The translations under genes were made by a program, and so were the position numbers. A stretch of DNA of 64,000 nt from NAT127 sp041655035 (lineage in GTDB: Bacteria; Pseudomonadota; Gammaproteobacteria; Pseudomonadales; Porticoccaceae). The DNA is taken from positions 1 to 64,000 of the forward strand of contig JBAZCN010000005.1 in the NCBI GenBank assembly GCA_041655035.1, given 5' to 3'. A model generated the notes under the pieces. That model was not told the DNA's origin. It saw nothing but the letters and a program-made list of their open reading frames with translations, and did no database searches. Shown one piece after another: positions 9,189-17,649 of this stretch (the first letter of the stretch is position 1; each line of letters opens with the position of its first letter).

Positions 9189-10349
9189 ATGACAGTAAAT
9201 ACGCAGAATAAGACCTTCCCCGACGCAGACGCACTACTTGACCAGTATCCCCTCCCCGACGCGATCCGGGCGAAGGTGCGGCCGGGCCTGGCCGAGCTTA
9301 TCGCATCGACGCGGGAAGACCAGGGCCTCAACGCCAACGGCCGCGCGCGATCGCTACACAATATCCATGATGACCTGCGCCGCCTCAAGGCGATCGTCGA
9401 CGACCGCGCCCGGTATCCGGAAATTGCGGAGGTGAAGATCGAGCGGCCGCTATTCATTTTGGGCCTGCCGCGCTGCGGCACGAGCTTTCTCCACGCGTTG
9501 ATCGATGGCGACCCGCAGGTGCGCACCCCGCTGATGTGGGAGGTCGCCGATCCGTCGCCGCCGCCGGAGGCATCGACCTTCGATACCGATCCCCGTATCG
9601 AACGCTTCGAAGAGCACCTGCACGCCCAACTTGGCGGAGACCATCACGAACTGCTCAAGGCGCACCCGATCGGCGCCAAGATTCCGCAGGAATGCGGCTC
9701 CTTCATGACCACGTCGTTTCAGAGCAGCAACCCGTGCATGCTGGGCCGGCTGCCGCGCTTTTACGAGTGGTTCAAAGGCATCGACGCCGAGTTCCGCTAC
9801 CAAGTGCACAAGATGTGGCTACAGCACCTGGGCTGGCGCAACCCGCGCAAACATTGGGTGCTGAAGATCCAGGAGCACATGTACAAAATGCCGGCGCTGC
9901 GCTCGGTCTATCCCGATGCGATCTTCATCCAGCCGCACCGCGACCCCACCACCGTGATCGCCTCGATCTCCCAGCTGATCCGGGTACTCCGCGACCCGGC
10001 ATACGATCATCAGGACTCCCATGCACTCGGGCGCGAATTTCTCGATCTGTGGTGGGATGGGGTGAAATGCCTGATCGACTATCGCAAGGCAAACCCCGAC
10101 CTGCCCATCTACGACATGCGCTACAAGGATCTGGTCGCCGATCCGGTGGCGACGATCCGCGGCGCCTATGAGCATTTCGGCTGGGACTTCACCGCGGATA
10201 CGGAGCGCGGTATCCTTGGCTGGTTGCACGAAAACCCCGCCGGCAAACACGGCAAGCGCAGCTACAGCCTGGAAGAGCTGGGGCTCGACGAATCGATGGT
10301 GCGCGACAAATTCGCAGAATATATCGAGGTCTATCGTGACTACATCTGA
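9189..10349 (+). CDS. Sulfotransferase family protein
   Basis: A 386-aa PAPS-dependent sulfotransferase-fold protein. The 5'-phosphosulfate-binding loop is FILGLPRCGTSFLH (PRCGTS at 94-99). The 3'-phosphate-binding segment is HRDPTTVIASISQL further on. It belongs to the large bacterial Sulfotransfer_3-like group, which sulfates hydroxylated small molecules or lipids; the acceptor is unknown. The ATG at 9189 is preferred over upstream starts because homology begins there. The downstream DUF1214 gene starts inside its last codons, so the two are translationally coupled. A second paralogue lies at 22327. Confidence 0.85.
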   Translation: MTVNTQNKTFPDADALLDQYPLPDAIRAKVRPGLAELIASTREDQGLNANGRARSLHNIHDDLRRLKAIVDDRARYPEIAEVKIERPLFILGLPRCGTSFLHALIDGDPQVRTPLMWEVADPSPPPEASTFDTDPRIERFEEHLHAQLGGDHHELLKAHPIGAKIPQECGSFMTTSFQSSNPCMLGRLPRFYEWFKGIDAEFRYQVHKMWLQHLGWRNPRKHWVLKIQEHMYKMPALRSVYPDAIFIQPHRDPTTVIASISQLIRVLRDPAYDHQDSHALGREFLDLWWDGVKCLIDYRKANPDLPIYDMRYKDLVADPVATIRGAYEHFGWDFTADTERGILGWLHENPAGKHGKRSYSLEELGLDESMVRDKFAEYIEVYRDYI

Positions 10350-11517
10350 GCAGTTGCCCAACTGGCGCACCTATCTCGACATCATGGCCAAGGCCGAACA
10401 GGCGCTCGACCGCTTGGCCGACCCATCGGATCCGCAAGCCCGGCAGGATGCCTACCGGCTGATGTTTGCCGCGATCGCCAGCGGCTACCAGACCGCGTTC
10501 ACCGACCCTGATGCGCCCGAGTTCGTGCCGCCGGTCAGCAACATCCTGAATACGGTCGGCGTGAATCCCGATTTCATTTGCGGCTATTCGCGCATCGATG
10601 GCACAGGCGTCTACCGACTGTCCGGGTTTCGCGGCGATGCCGTCTTCGTCTTTGTTGACTTTGCAGCGGGCGGCCTGGGCGTGCTCGACGAGCTCGGGCC
10701 ATCGGTCGGCATGCTGGATATCGACAAGTTCACCATCGGCGCGGACGGGCGCTTCGATATCCTGCTCAGCGCGGAACGCCCGGACGGCCATGAAGGCGAT
10801 TGGTTCCGGCTCGATCGGCGCGCCACCACGGCGTCGCTGCGACGGGCCTACTACCACTGGGGCGAAGGACAGGACACCCGGATCGCCATTGACCGGATCG
10901 ACAAGCCGATCAACACCGGCAGGCTGGATGCAGCGGAAGTGGCAAGGCGGCTCCAGAAGCTTTCCGAACACGTGGATCGCTATGTCGGTTTCGCGCTCGG
11001 CTACAGCGAGCGGCACCGGTCGCAGGGCTATGTCAATCGACTGGAGCATGACGATTGGGCCGGCCGCGGCGGTGTCTCGGGGCAGCACTATTATCAGGGG
11101 ATTTTCCGGCTCGAGCCCGGCGAAGTGATGATCGTCGAAACGGAACTGCCCGAGCAGGTTCGCTACTGGAATATCCAGTTGAATGACACCCTGTGGAATA
11201 CCATCGACTGGTTCAACCATCAGAGCAGCCTGAACGGCGGGCAGGCGCGGCTCGATGCCGACGGCAGTTTCCGCGCGGTGATCGCCCTCGAGGATCCCGG
11301 CGTGCCGAACTGGCTGGACCCGGCCGGCCACCGCGAGGGATCGCTGATGCTGCGCTGGACCGAGGCCACATCCGGTCCAGAGCCACGCCTCAGGATCGTA
11401 CCCACGGCACAGCTCCGTGAGCACCTGCCGGCCGAGACGCCGGTGGTGACGGCGCATGAGCGCCAGGAGATGCTTCGTCGCCGGCGTCAGGGCGCCCAGT
11501 GGCGGCACCGCTGGTAG
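10336..11517 (+). CDS. DUF1214-domain protein
   Basis: A 393-aa protein whose C-terminal part (about 240-370) matches the DUF1214 pattern, including the WNIQLNDTLWNTIDWFNHQSSLN segment region. The function is not known. Proteins of this kind are often encoded with sulfotransferases and SDRs. The GTG start at 10336 has GAGGT 5 nt upstream and overlaps the preceding sulfotransferase by 14 nt; an upstream in-frame ATG at 10168 would give a long overlap with no similarity. No signal peptide is seen. The very C-terminus is Arg-rich. Confidence 0.8.
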   Translation: MTTSEQLPNWRTYLDIMAKAEQALDRLADPSDPQARQDAYRLMFAAIASGYQTAFTDPDAPEFVPPVSNILNTVGVNPDFICGYSRIDGTGVYRLSGFRGDAVFVFVDFAAGGLGVLDELGPSVGMLDIDKFTIGADGRFDILLSAERPDGHEGDWFRLDRRATTASLRRAYYHWGEGQDTRIAIDRIDKPINTGRLDAAEVARRLQKLSEHVDRYVGFALGYSERHRSQGYVNRLEHDDWAGRGGVSGQHYYQGIFRLEPGEVMIVETELPEQVRYWNIQLNDTLWNTIDWFNHQSSLNGGQARLDADGSFRAVIALEDPGVPNWLDPAGHREGSLMLRWTEATSGPEPRLRIVPTAQLREHLPAETPVVTAHERQEMLRRRRQGAQWRHRW

Positions 11518-11527
11518 GTCTGCAAGG

Positions 11528-12697
11528 ATGGCCCCGAACCATCGACACCCGGCGCTGGCACCGTTCCGGCTGGCGGTACCCGACGCGACGCTGGCCGATC
11601 TGGACCAGCGGCTGGCGGCCACCCGCTGGCCGGCGCCTGTGCCAGGTGCTCCCTGGCGCTGGGGCACCGATCTGGCCTTCATGCAGTCGTTGGTCGCCCA
11701 CTGGCGCGAGCGGTTCGACTGGCGTCACTGGGAAGCGCGGCTGAATGCCTATCCGCAATATATGGCGGCAATGGGCGATGTCGATGTTCATTTCATTATC
11801 GAGCAGGGCTCCGGCGAGAATCCGTTACCGCTGATTCTGACCCATGGCTGGCCGGGCTCGCCGTTCGAGCTGATCGACCTGATCGACCCGCTGGCCCATC
11901 CCGGGCGCCACGGCGGCGCGACCGCCGACGCCTTCACCGTGGTGGTGCCGAGCCTGCCGGGATTCGGCCTTTCGCCGCCACCGGACACCATCCTCGGCCC
12001 AAGAGCGCTGGCGTCGACCTGGCACCGTTTAATGAAGGACGTGCTGGGATTCGACCGATACGTCGCGCATGGCGGTGACACCGGCGCCACCATTTCGTCA
12101 TGGATGGGCCTCGACCAGCTGCCCCAGCTGCCTGCCATTCACCTCAACACGCCCGTGCTGATCGCCGACTGGACACTCGAGAGCCATCCACCGGACGCCG
12201 ACGAGGCCGACTTTCTCGAGCGGCAGCGCCAGCGGCTGAGCGGCGAGGACGCCTACCAGCACCTCCACGCCGAAAAACCGGCGACGTTGAGGTTCGCGCT
12301 TGCCGATTCGCCGGCCGGATTGGCGGCGTGGATTGCCGAGAAGTTTCACGGCTGGACCGCGCCGGGCGAACAAATGTTATCCACCATCAGCCTCGACCAC
12401 ATCATTGCCAACGTCATGGTCTACTGGAACGGTGCATCCGCACCCGTGCACTGGCTGTACCAGTCGTTTCGCGACATGAGCGGCTACCGCTTGCCACCCG
12501 GCCGCCGTATCGACACCCCAACGGGATTCTGCCTGTTCCCCAACGACATCGTGGTGCCGCCGCCACGGCAGTGGCTGGAGCGGAGTTATAACGTCGCCAA
12601 CGTCACCCTGGCCGCGCAAGGTGGTCATTTTCCTGGTATCGAAAGTGTTGAGTTGCTGACGAATGATATGCGCGATTTCTTCCGCGGGCTTCGGTAA
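11528..12697 (+). CDS. Epoxide hydrolase (alpha/beta fold)
   Basis: A 389-aa epoxide hydrolase with the N-terminal EHN cap region (about 10-115). The oxyanion motif is HGWPGS at 106-111. The nucleophile Asp184 lies in HGGDTG, and the general-base His in the C-terminal QGGHFPG. It would open epoxides to diols by an ester intermediate. In most relatives the residue after the nucleophile is Trp (GGDWG, as in the paralogue at 18782); here it is Thr. It begins 10 nt after the DUF1214 gene, completing a three-gene operon with the sulfotransferase. Confidence 0.88.
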   Translation: MAPNHRHPALAPFRLAVPDATLADLDQRLAATRWPAPVPGAPWRWGTDLAFMQSLVAHWRERFDWRHWEARLNAYPQYMAAMGDVDVHFIIEQGSGENPLPLILTHGWPGSPFELIDLIDPLAHPGRHGGATADAFTVVVPSLPGFGLSPPPDTILGPRALASTWHRLMKDVLGFDRYVAHGGDTGATISSWMGLDQLPQLPAIHLNTPVLIADWTLESHPPDADEADFLERQRQRLSGEDAYQHLHAEKPATLRFALADSPAGLAAWIAEKFHGWTAPGEQMLSTISLDHIIANVMVYWNGASAPVHWLYQSFRDMSGYRLPPGRRIDTPTGFCLFPNDIVVPPPRQWLERSYNVANVTLAAQGGHFPGIESVELLTNDMRDFFRGLR

Positions 12698-12846
12698 AAA
12701 CGGGTGAGTCAGCCGCTCGCTTCCCTCCATGATGCCAAGGTTTTCGGACCTGAGCCAAGATGCGATCGCGGATGGAAACTGAACGAGAACGTATTCTGAG
12801 GTGAACGTCTTGAAAAACCTCAATACCATTTTCTGACGCCGAGCAG

Positions 12847-13143
12847 CTAGCCTTCGCGCAGGTTCTGGCGGAAGAAGGAATGCAAAGCGCGCGGCCAGCG
12901 CCAAGGCTCCTCGCGCACCGGCATGGTCAAGCTGATGAAATCGGCCGGATCGGCGCCAGGAAGATACTTCAAGACATACTCGTCGCGCTCACGATAGAGC
13001 TGGGCAGCCGGCATCCTGGATGGAAGTGGTCCTGTAGGGCAGGTTTGGCTTGTCAAACGACCGTATCGGTCAAGGACGTGGTTCAGCTCCCGTCTCGTCA
13101 TGACGACCAAAAGAGGAGCATTTCTCCGGTCGGGGCTCCACAA
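12847..13143 (-). pseudogene. HipA N-terminal-domain remnant (probable)
   Basis: A 98-aa frame whose last 60 residues resemble the N-terminal subdomain 1 of HipA-type kinase toxins: a strand RERDEYVLKYL, then ISLTMPVREEPW, then LHSFFRQNLREG. In full HipA proteins the last motif continues as NLPEGYLL. Here a TAG falls exactly at the expected Tyr codon, and the next triplets read LLG before decaying to another stop after a few codons. The first 35 residues look unrelated. No kinase core or HipB gene follows. A genuine stand-alone HipS-like protein is the alternative, but no HipT partner is present. Confidence 0.5.
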
Positions 13144-13239
13144 AGAAACCGATCCGCCGCGCGCCCCGATTTCAATGTATTAAAAGATGCACTGGAAATT
13201 CGTGGCCGGGAGTGGATTCCAGTGGCTCCGAGTGGAACG

Positions 13240-13263
13240 AAAAAAGGGGCATAAGCCCCTTTT
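13240..13263 (-). terminator. Rho-independent terminator of the tRNA operon
   Basis: On the minus strand a GGGGC/GCCCC hairpin with a 4-nt loop is extended by A/T pairs and ends in a T-run. It sits 43 nt beyond the tRNA-Gly 3' end, as expected for termination of the tRNA-Glu/tRNA-Gly transcript. Confidence 0.7.
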
Positions 13264-13305
13264 CTCAATGATCTACAGGCTACTTGAGCTCTGCAGAGTA
13301 TTATT

Positions 13306-13381
13306 TGGAGCGGGATATCGGGTTCGAACCGACGACCTGTACCTTGGCAAGGTACCGCTCTACCAACTGAGCTAATCCCGC
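13306..13381 (-). tRNA. tRNA-Gly (anticodon GCC)
   Basis: A 76-nt cloverleaf read on the minus strand: acceptor GCGGGAT pairing near the 3' end, D-loop AGTTGGTAGA, anticodon stem GTACC/GGTAC around loop TTGCCAA, T-loop GTTCGAACC, and an encoded CCA. It is 16 nt downstream of tRNA-Glu and probably shares its transcript. Confidence 0.95.
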
Positions 13382-13397
13382 TTAGCTTGCGCTAAAT

Positions 13398-13473
13398 TGG
13401 CGTCCCGTAGGGGAGTCGAACCCCTGTTACCGCCGTGAAAGGGCGGTGTCCTAGGCCTCTAGACGAACGGGAC
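13398..13473 (-). tRNA. tRNA-Glu (anticodon TTC)
   Basis: A 76-nt cloverleaf on the minus strand with acceptor GTCCCGT/ACGGGAC, D-arm TCGTCTAGAGGCC, anticodon stem CCGCC/GGCGG around loop CTTTCAC, T-arm with GGTTCGACTCC, and encoded CCA. It is upstream of tRNA-Gly in the same orientation. Confidence 0.95.
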
Positions 13474-13610
13474 CTTAAACTTTCCGACCGACCCGCTTGT
13501 CTGCGTTACTGCGTTGTCTCGTCGTGAGGCGCGCATTTTAGGGGGGCCTGCCAAACCTGTCAACACCGGGACCTGCTTTTTTTGGCGGCCAGGCGCGCAA
13601 TCGCGCGCGC

Positions 13611-14030
13611 CTACGGTTTACCCTCTGTCCCATCCTCGGGAGCGAAGTCGAGCGACACCGAGTTCAGGCAGTAGCGCAGCCCTGTTGGTGCCGGGCCGTC
13701 GTCGAAGACATGGCCCAGGTGGCTGCCACAGCGGGTGCAGGTGATTTCGGTACGCGCCATGCCGTGGCTGAAGTCGGGGGTTTCGGTGACGTTTTCCGCC
13801 ACCGCCGTGGCGTAGAAGCTCGGCCAGCCGCAGCCGGCATCGAACTTGGTGGTGGCATCGAACAGCAGGCTGCCACAACAGGTGCAGAAGTATTGTCCCG
13901 GGCGGTCCTCGCGATTGTAGATGCCGGTGAAAGGGCGCTCGGTGCCTTTTTCGCGGCACACCGCATATTGTTCGGGAGTGAGCCGGGCGCGCCAGTAGTC
14001 ATCGCCCTTGTCTTGCCAGTCGTCGTTCAT
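13611..14030 (-). CDS. msrB: Peptide-methionine (R)-S-oxide reductase
   Basis: MsrB reduces methionine-R-sulfoxide in proteins using thioredoxin. The 139-aa sequence has the structural zinc site C49/C52 and C98/C101, the catalytic Cys121 in RYCLNS, and a candidate recycling Cys67 in the GCGWPSF motif. Start at 14030 is chosen because AGGAGGATTC stands directly upstream. It is divergent from alaA across about 117 nt. No secretion signal is present, so it acts in the cytoplasm. Confidence 0.95.
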   Translation of the reverse strand: MNDDWQDKGDDYWRARLTPEQYAVCREKGTERPFTGIYNREDRPGQYFCTCCGSLLFDATTKFDAGCGWPSFYATAVAENVTETPDFSHGMARTEITCTRCGSHLGHVFDDGPAPTGLRYCLNSVSLDFAPEDGTEGKP

Positions 14031-14147
14031 GAATCCTCCTGTTTCGGTCATTGCCAGACACCTGAAATCCACTGCGCCCGGGGATTTTCCGCTACAATGG
14101 CGCTCTTTTTTATCCGGGGCAAGGCAAACCTCTCGCGGGAACTATTT

Positions 14148-15362
14148 ATGCAGCACTTTCAAAAGTCAAATAAGTTGCACAATGTGTGCTACGACATTCG
14201 CGGTCCGGTGCTGGACCACGCCAATCGCCTCGAGGATGAGGGCCACCGCATCCTCAAGCTCAACATCGGCAACCCCGCGCCCTTCGGTTTCGATGCCCCG
14301 GACGAAATCCTCCAGGATGTGATCCACAACCTTCCCCAGGCCCAGGGCTACTCCCACTCCAAGGGCATCTTCTCCGCCCGCAAGGCGGTCATGCAACGGA
14401 CCCAGGTGCAGGGTATCGCCGATGTCGAGATCGATGACATCTTCCTCGGCAACGGTGTCAGCGAACTGATCGTGATGGCGATGCAGGCACTGCTCAATGA
14501 CGGCGATGAGATCCTCATCCCCGCCCCCGACTATCCCCTGTGGACCGCGGCGGTGGCTCTCGCCGGGGGCACGCCGGTGCACTACCGGTGTGATGAAGAC
14601 AATGGCTGGCAGCCGGATATCGACGACATCGCGGCGAAGATCACCCCGCACACCCGGGGTATCGTGGTGATCAACCCCAACAATCCCACCGGGGCGGTCT
14701 ACAGCGAAGCCGTACTGCGGCAGATCGTCGATCTGGCCAGGGAGCACGACCTGGTGGTGTTTGCCGATGAGATCTACGATCGCATCGTCTATGACGGCGC
14801 CGTGCATATTCCCATGGGCCGGCTCGCCACCGATGTGTTGTGCATCACCTTCAATGGCCTGTCGAAGGCCTACCGCCTGGCCGGCTTCCGCTCCGGCTGG
14901 CTGGTGGTAAGCGGCGCCAAGCACCGCGCCCGAGGCTATATTCAAGGCATGGAGATGTTGTCCTCGATGCGCCTTTGCGCCAACGTACCCGCCATGCACG
15001 CCATCCAGACGGCCCTCGGCGGCTACCAGAGCATCAACGATCTGATCAGGCCCGGCGGCCGGATCTACCAGCAGCGGGAAATCGCCCACCAGTTGCTGAC
15101 CGCGATCCCCGGGGTCAGCTGCGTCAAGCCCAGTGGCGCCCTGTACATGTTTCCAAAGCTCGATCCGGAGATGTACCCGATCGCCGACGACGAACAACTG
15201 GTGCTCGATCTGCTGCTCCAGGAAAAACTGCTGCTGGTGCAGGGTTCGGCATTCAACCACCCGGACAACAACCACTTCCGCATTGTTTTCCTGCCGCGCG
15301 AGGATGATCTCGGCGATGCGGTAAAACGGCTGGCCCAGTTTCTCGCCCGCATTCGCCAGTGA
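14148..15362 (+). CDS. alaA: Alanine aminotransferase AlaA-type
   Basis: A class I PLP-dependent aminotransferase of 404 aa, essentially the length of E. coli AlaA. It makes alanine from pyruvate and glutamate. Visible motifs are the N-terminal KLNIGNPAPFGFDAP substrate-loop region, NPNNPTGAVYS, the DEIYDRIVYDG stretch, and the PLP lysine in FNGLSKAYRLAGFRSGW. Arg in the C-terminal HFRIVFLPRE binds the substrate carboxylate. The ATG at 14148 follows the family start; longer upstream frames are without support. It is monocistronic, with convergent neighbours downstream. Confidence 0.92.
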   Translation: MQHFQKSNKLHNVCYDIRGPVLDHANRLEDEGHRILKLNIGNPAPFGFDAPDEILQDVIHNLPQAQGYSHSKGIFSARKAVMQRTQVQGIADVEIDDIFLGNGVSELIVMAMQALLNDGDEILIPAPDYPLWTAAVALAGGTPVHYRCDEDNGWQPDIDDIAAKITPHTRGIVVINPNNPTGAVYSEAVLRQIVDLAREHDLVVFADEIYDRIVYDGAVHIPMGRLATDVLCITFNGLSKAYRLAGFRSGWLVVSGAKHRARGYIQGMEMLSSMRLCANVPAMHAIQTALGGYQSINDLIRPGGRIYQQREIAHQLLTAIPGVSCVKPSGALYMFPKLDPEMYPIADDEQLVLDLLLQEKLLLVQGSAFNHPDNNHFRIVFLPREDDLGDAVKRLAQFLARIRQ

Positions 15363-15385
15363 GCCTTTGCCGCCGGATACCCCGG

Positions 15386-16522
15386 TCAACGCTCCCCGGT
15401 TGAATAGCCGGGGGCATCCAGCGGATACAGGATTCTGTCCCGATACCCGGTGATCACCTGGATGTAACCGGCGAGCTCCCGGTCGAGGACGGCATCGTCG
15501 GTATCGAGCAGCAGCGACTGCCCGCCGAGCCCGCTGATCTTGGTTTTGCTGGCCACCACCACCAACCCCTGGCGCCCGACCCGGCGCAACACCTCGGGCG
15601 AGAGCTGCTGGTTGCCACGGCCAAGAAGAATTCCCTGACCGCCGATGGGAGTCACCACGATGGCCGCCCGCGGGTGTCGCTCCAGCAGAGCGAGGATCGC
15701 GCGCTCGTCCAGATCGCTTCCCAGCCCCTCTCCGGCCAGCACCGCATCCACTCCCAACAGAGTGCCCGCAATGCCCAGGGCTTCCTTGATGGCGTAGGTG
15801 GTCGAGCCCGGGGCCAGCAGATAGAGCACGTCCGGCTCCATCAGCTCGATGACCTCGGCGGCGATATCATCCAGTACCAACACCTCGACCTCGCGGCCGC
15901 CGTCCTTGACCCGCTGCACGAAGCGGCCGGCCTCGGGAACCAGCATCCCGCCAAACAAGCGGGCGCGCACCTCGCCACGGCGCAGTGCGTCCTCATCGAT
16001 ATCCTTGACCGGCTGTTCGCGCACATCCACCAGCCCGCCGTCGAGCAGCAGATGCAGTACGGCGGTGGCCGCCTCGGGATTGATCGCGAACACCCCGGAG
16101 TGCATTTTCACGCCGGCCGGGATACCCAGCACCACCTGGCGATCGCCCACCACCGAACAGATATCCCGCGCGGTGCCATCGCCGCCGGCAAAGAGAATCA
16201 GGTCGACACCGGCATGCTGGAATGCCCTGGCGGCCTCGCGGGTGTCCGCGGCGCCGGTCAGCCCGGCCTCGACCAGTTCCGTCAGCGGATGGCAGGCAAA
16301 GCCCAAGGCCCGCAGCGCGTTCTCGCCCATCGGACCCGGCGCGGTGTAGAAGTCGAGCTGGTGGGATCGGCTCCGCAGCCCGGCCAGCGTTCTCATCGCC
16401 CGCCCAGCACAGCGGGATCGGTCATCGCCACCGGCGGGCAGCAGCAAGTTATCGCTGCCCTTGTGGCCCAGTGGGCCACCGATCCCGGCGCGGGGATTGA
16501 TGACAAAACCGACCTTCAGCAC
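15386..16522 (-). CDS. ATP-NAD kinase family protein
   Basis: A 378-aa protein of the NAD kinase/diacylglycerol kinase-like superfamily. The first strand VGFVINPRAG and the catalytic GGDGTARD motif (about residue 105-112) are present, plus a Gly-rich C-terminal IGGQGILLGRGN segment. This longer family is distinct from housekeeping NadK (about 290 aa), and its substrate is not established. The GTG start at 16522 overlaps the pdxB stop (GTGCTGA), so translation is likely coupled to pdxB. Confidence 0.82.
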   Translation of the reverse strand: MLKVGFVINPRAGIGGPLGHKGSDNLLLPAGGDDRSRCAGRAMRTLAGLRSRSHQLDFYTAPGPMGENALRALGFACHPLTELVEAGLTGAADTREAARAFQHAGVDLILFAGGDGTARDICSVVGDRQVVLGIPAGVKMHSGVFAINPEAATAVLHLLLDGGLVDVREQPVKDIDEDALRRGEVRARLFGGMLVPEAGRFVQRVKDGGREVEVLVLDDIAAEVIELMEPDVLYLLAPGSTTYAIKEALGIAGTLLGVDAVLAGEGLGSDLDERAILALLERHPRAAIVVTPIGGQGILLGRGNQQLSPEVLRRVGRQGLVVVASKTKISGLGGQSLLLDTDDAVLDRELAGYIQVITGYRDRILYPLDAPGYSTGER

Positions 16523-17649
16523 GGCGCGACGTCCAGGGCGAAACCGGCGCCTCGCAGCAGCGGCGCCAGCGCCTGCGGTATCGTGCCCTCCGGAACGTAG
16601 TGACTGAATTCTCGGCGCCAGGGATAGTTCTTGCGCAGGGCATCGAAAGCGGCGCCGCCGGCGGAAGTGCCCGCCAGGGCGGCCAGCAGTTGCCGATGAT
16701 CCCGGCGCGGATCGTAGGCATCGAGCACCAGCCCCTCGAATGAGGCTGCGCCATCGACCGCCAGCCCGAGCGGGCCAGCCGCCAGCCCAGGCACCCGGGC
16801 AAGCGCCTCGTCGAGACTCAACGCGGCCGCCACCCCGGCCCAGCGGCAAAAAGCGTTGTAGACCATCAGCGTGCCGCGGATGCGCCCTTCCAGGCTGTAG
16901 CCGGCGATGTGCGGGGTGCCGATGGCCACCCGCGCCAGCAGATCGGCAGCGATATCCGGCTCGCCTTCCCAGACGTCGAGCACCGCCCCCAGGCGCCCCC
17001 TTTCGAGTTCGGCGAACAGGGCGCGGTTGTCGATGACCTCGCCGCGCCCGGCGTTGAGCACCAGGGTGCCCGGCCGCAATCGCGCCAGCGCCCCGGCGTC
17101 GAACAGGTGCCAGGTGGGATGTGGACCGGACCGGGTGAGCGGGGTATGCAGGCAGATGATGTCCGCCGCCAGCACCTGTTCGAACGGCACCAGCGGCAGG
17201 CCGCAGCGCTGGTCCAGGAAAGGATCGAAACAAAGGGTCTCGACGGCCAGCGCCTGGAGCCGGCGATACAGCCCGCCACCGACATTGCCGCAGCCGACAA
17301 TGGCCACCGTCTGCGCGCGCCAACCGGGCGCGATCGCGCACAGGGCGGCGAGCACATAGTCGGCCACGGCGGCGGCATTGCAGCCCGGCGCGTTGGCCCA
17401 GGCGGTGTTGCGGGTCACCAGCCACGCCAGGTCCAGGTGATCCGTGCCGATAGTGGCGGAACCGACGAAGCCGACCCGGCTGCCGCCCAGCAGGCGCTGA
17501 TCGACAGGCGTTACCGAACGCACCAGCAACACATCGGCATCCGCCACCAGATCGCGATCGATCCGGCGCCCGGGGGCGGTGATCACTTCGCCGAAAGCAC
17601 CGAACAGCTCGGCCACCAGCGGCATATTTTCGTCAGCGACGATCTTCAC
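16516..17649 (-). CDS. pdxB: Erythronate-4-phosphate dehydrogenase
   Basis: PdxB oxidises 4-phosphoerythronate with NAD in pyridoxal phosphate synthesis. The 377-aa sequence opens KIVADENMP, a PdxB hallmark. It then shows the D-2-hydroxyacid dehydrogenase Rossmann motif VGCGNVGGGL, the NAGRGEVID segment with the catalytic Arg, and a Glu/His relay ending in TPHIAGYSLEGR. The C-terminal PdxB dimerisation domain is present. The GTG start at 17649 overlaps the epmC stop by 4 nt (GTGA), an arrangement repeated at its own 3' end. Confidence 0.93.
   Translation of the reverse strand: MKIVADENMPLVAELFGAFGEVITAPGRRIDRDLVADADVLLVRSVTPVDQRLLGGSRVGFVGSATIGTDHLDLAWLVTRNTAWANAPGCNAAAVADYVLAALCAIAPGWRAQTVAIVGCGNVGGGLYRRLQALAVETLCFDPFLDQRCGLPLVPFEQVLAADIICLHTPLTRSGPHPTWHLFDAGALARLRPGTLVLNAGRGEVIDNRALFAELERGRLGAVLDVWEGEPDIAADLLARVAIGTPHIAGYSLEGRIRGTLMVYNAFCRWAGVAAALSLDEALARVPGLAAGPLGLAVDGAASFEGLVLDAYDPRRDHRQLLAALAGTSAGGAAFDALRKNYPWRREFSHYVPEGTIPQALAPLLRGAGFALDVAPC

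Noticed and set aside
10189..11682. 497-codon minus-strand frame
   Set aside because: Antisense of the DUF1214 gene; no protein-like features.
13187..13375. Short plus-strand frame reading AGYRVRTDDLYLGKVPLYQLS at its end
   Set aside because: It is the well-known false translation of the antisense strand of a tRNA gene (tRNA-Gly here).
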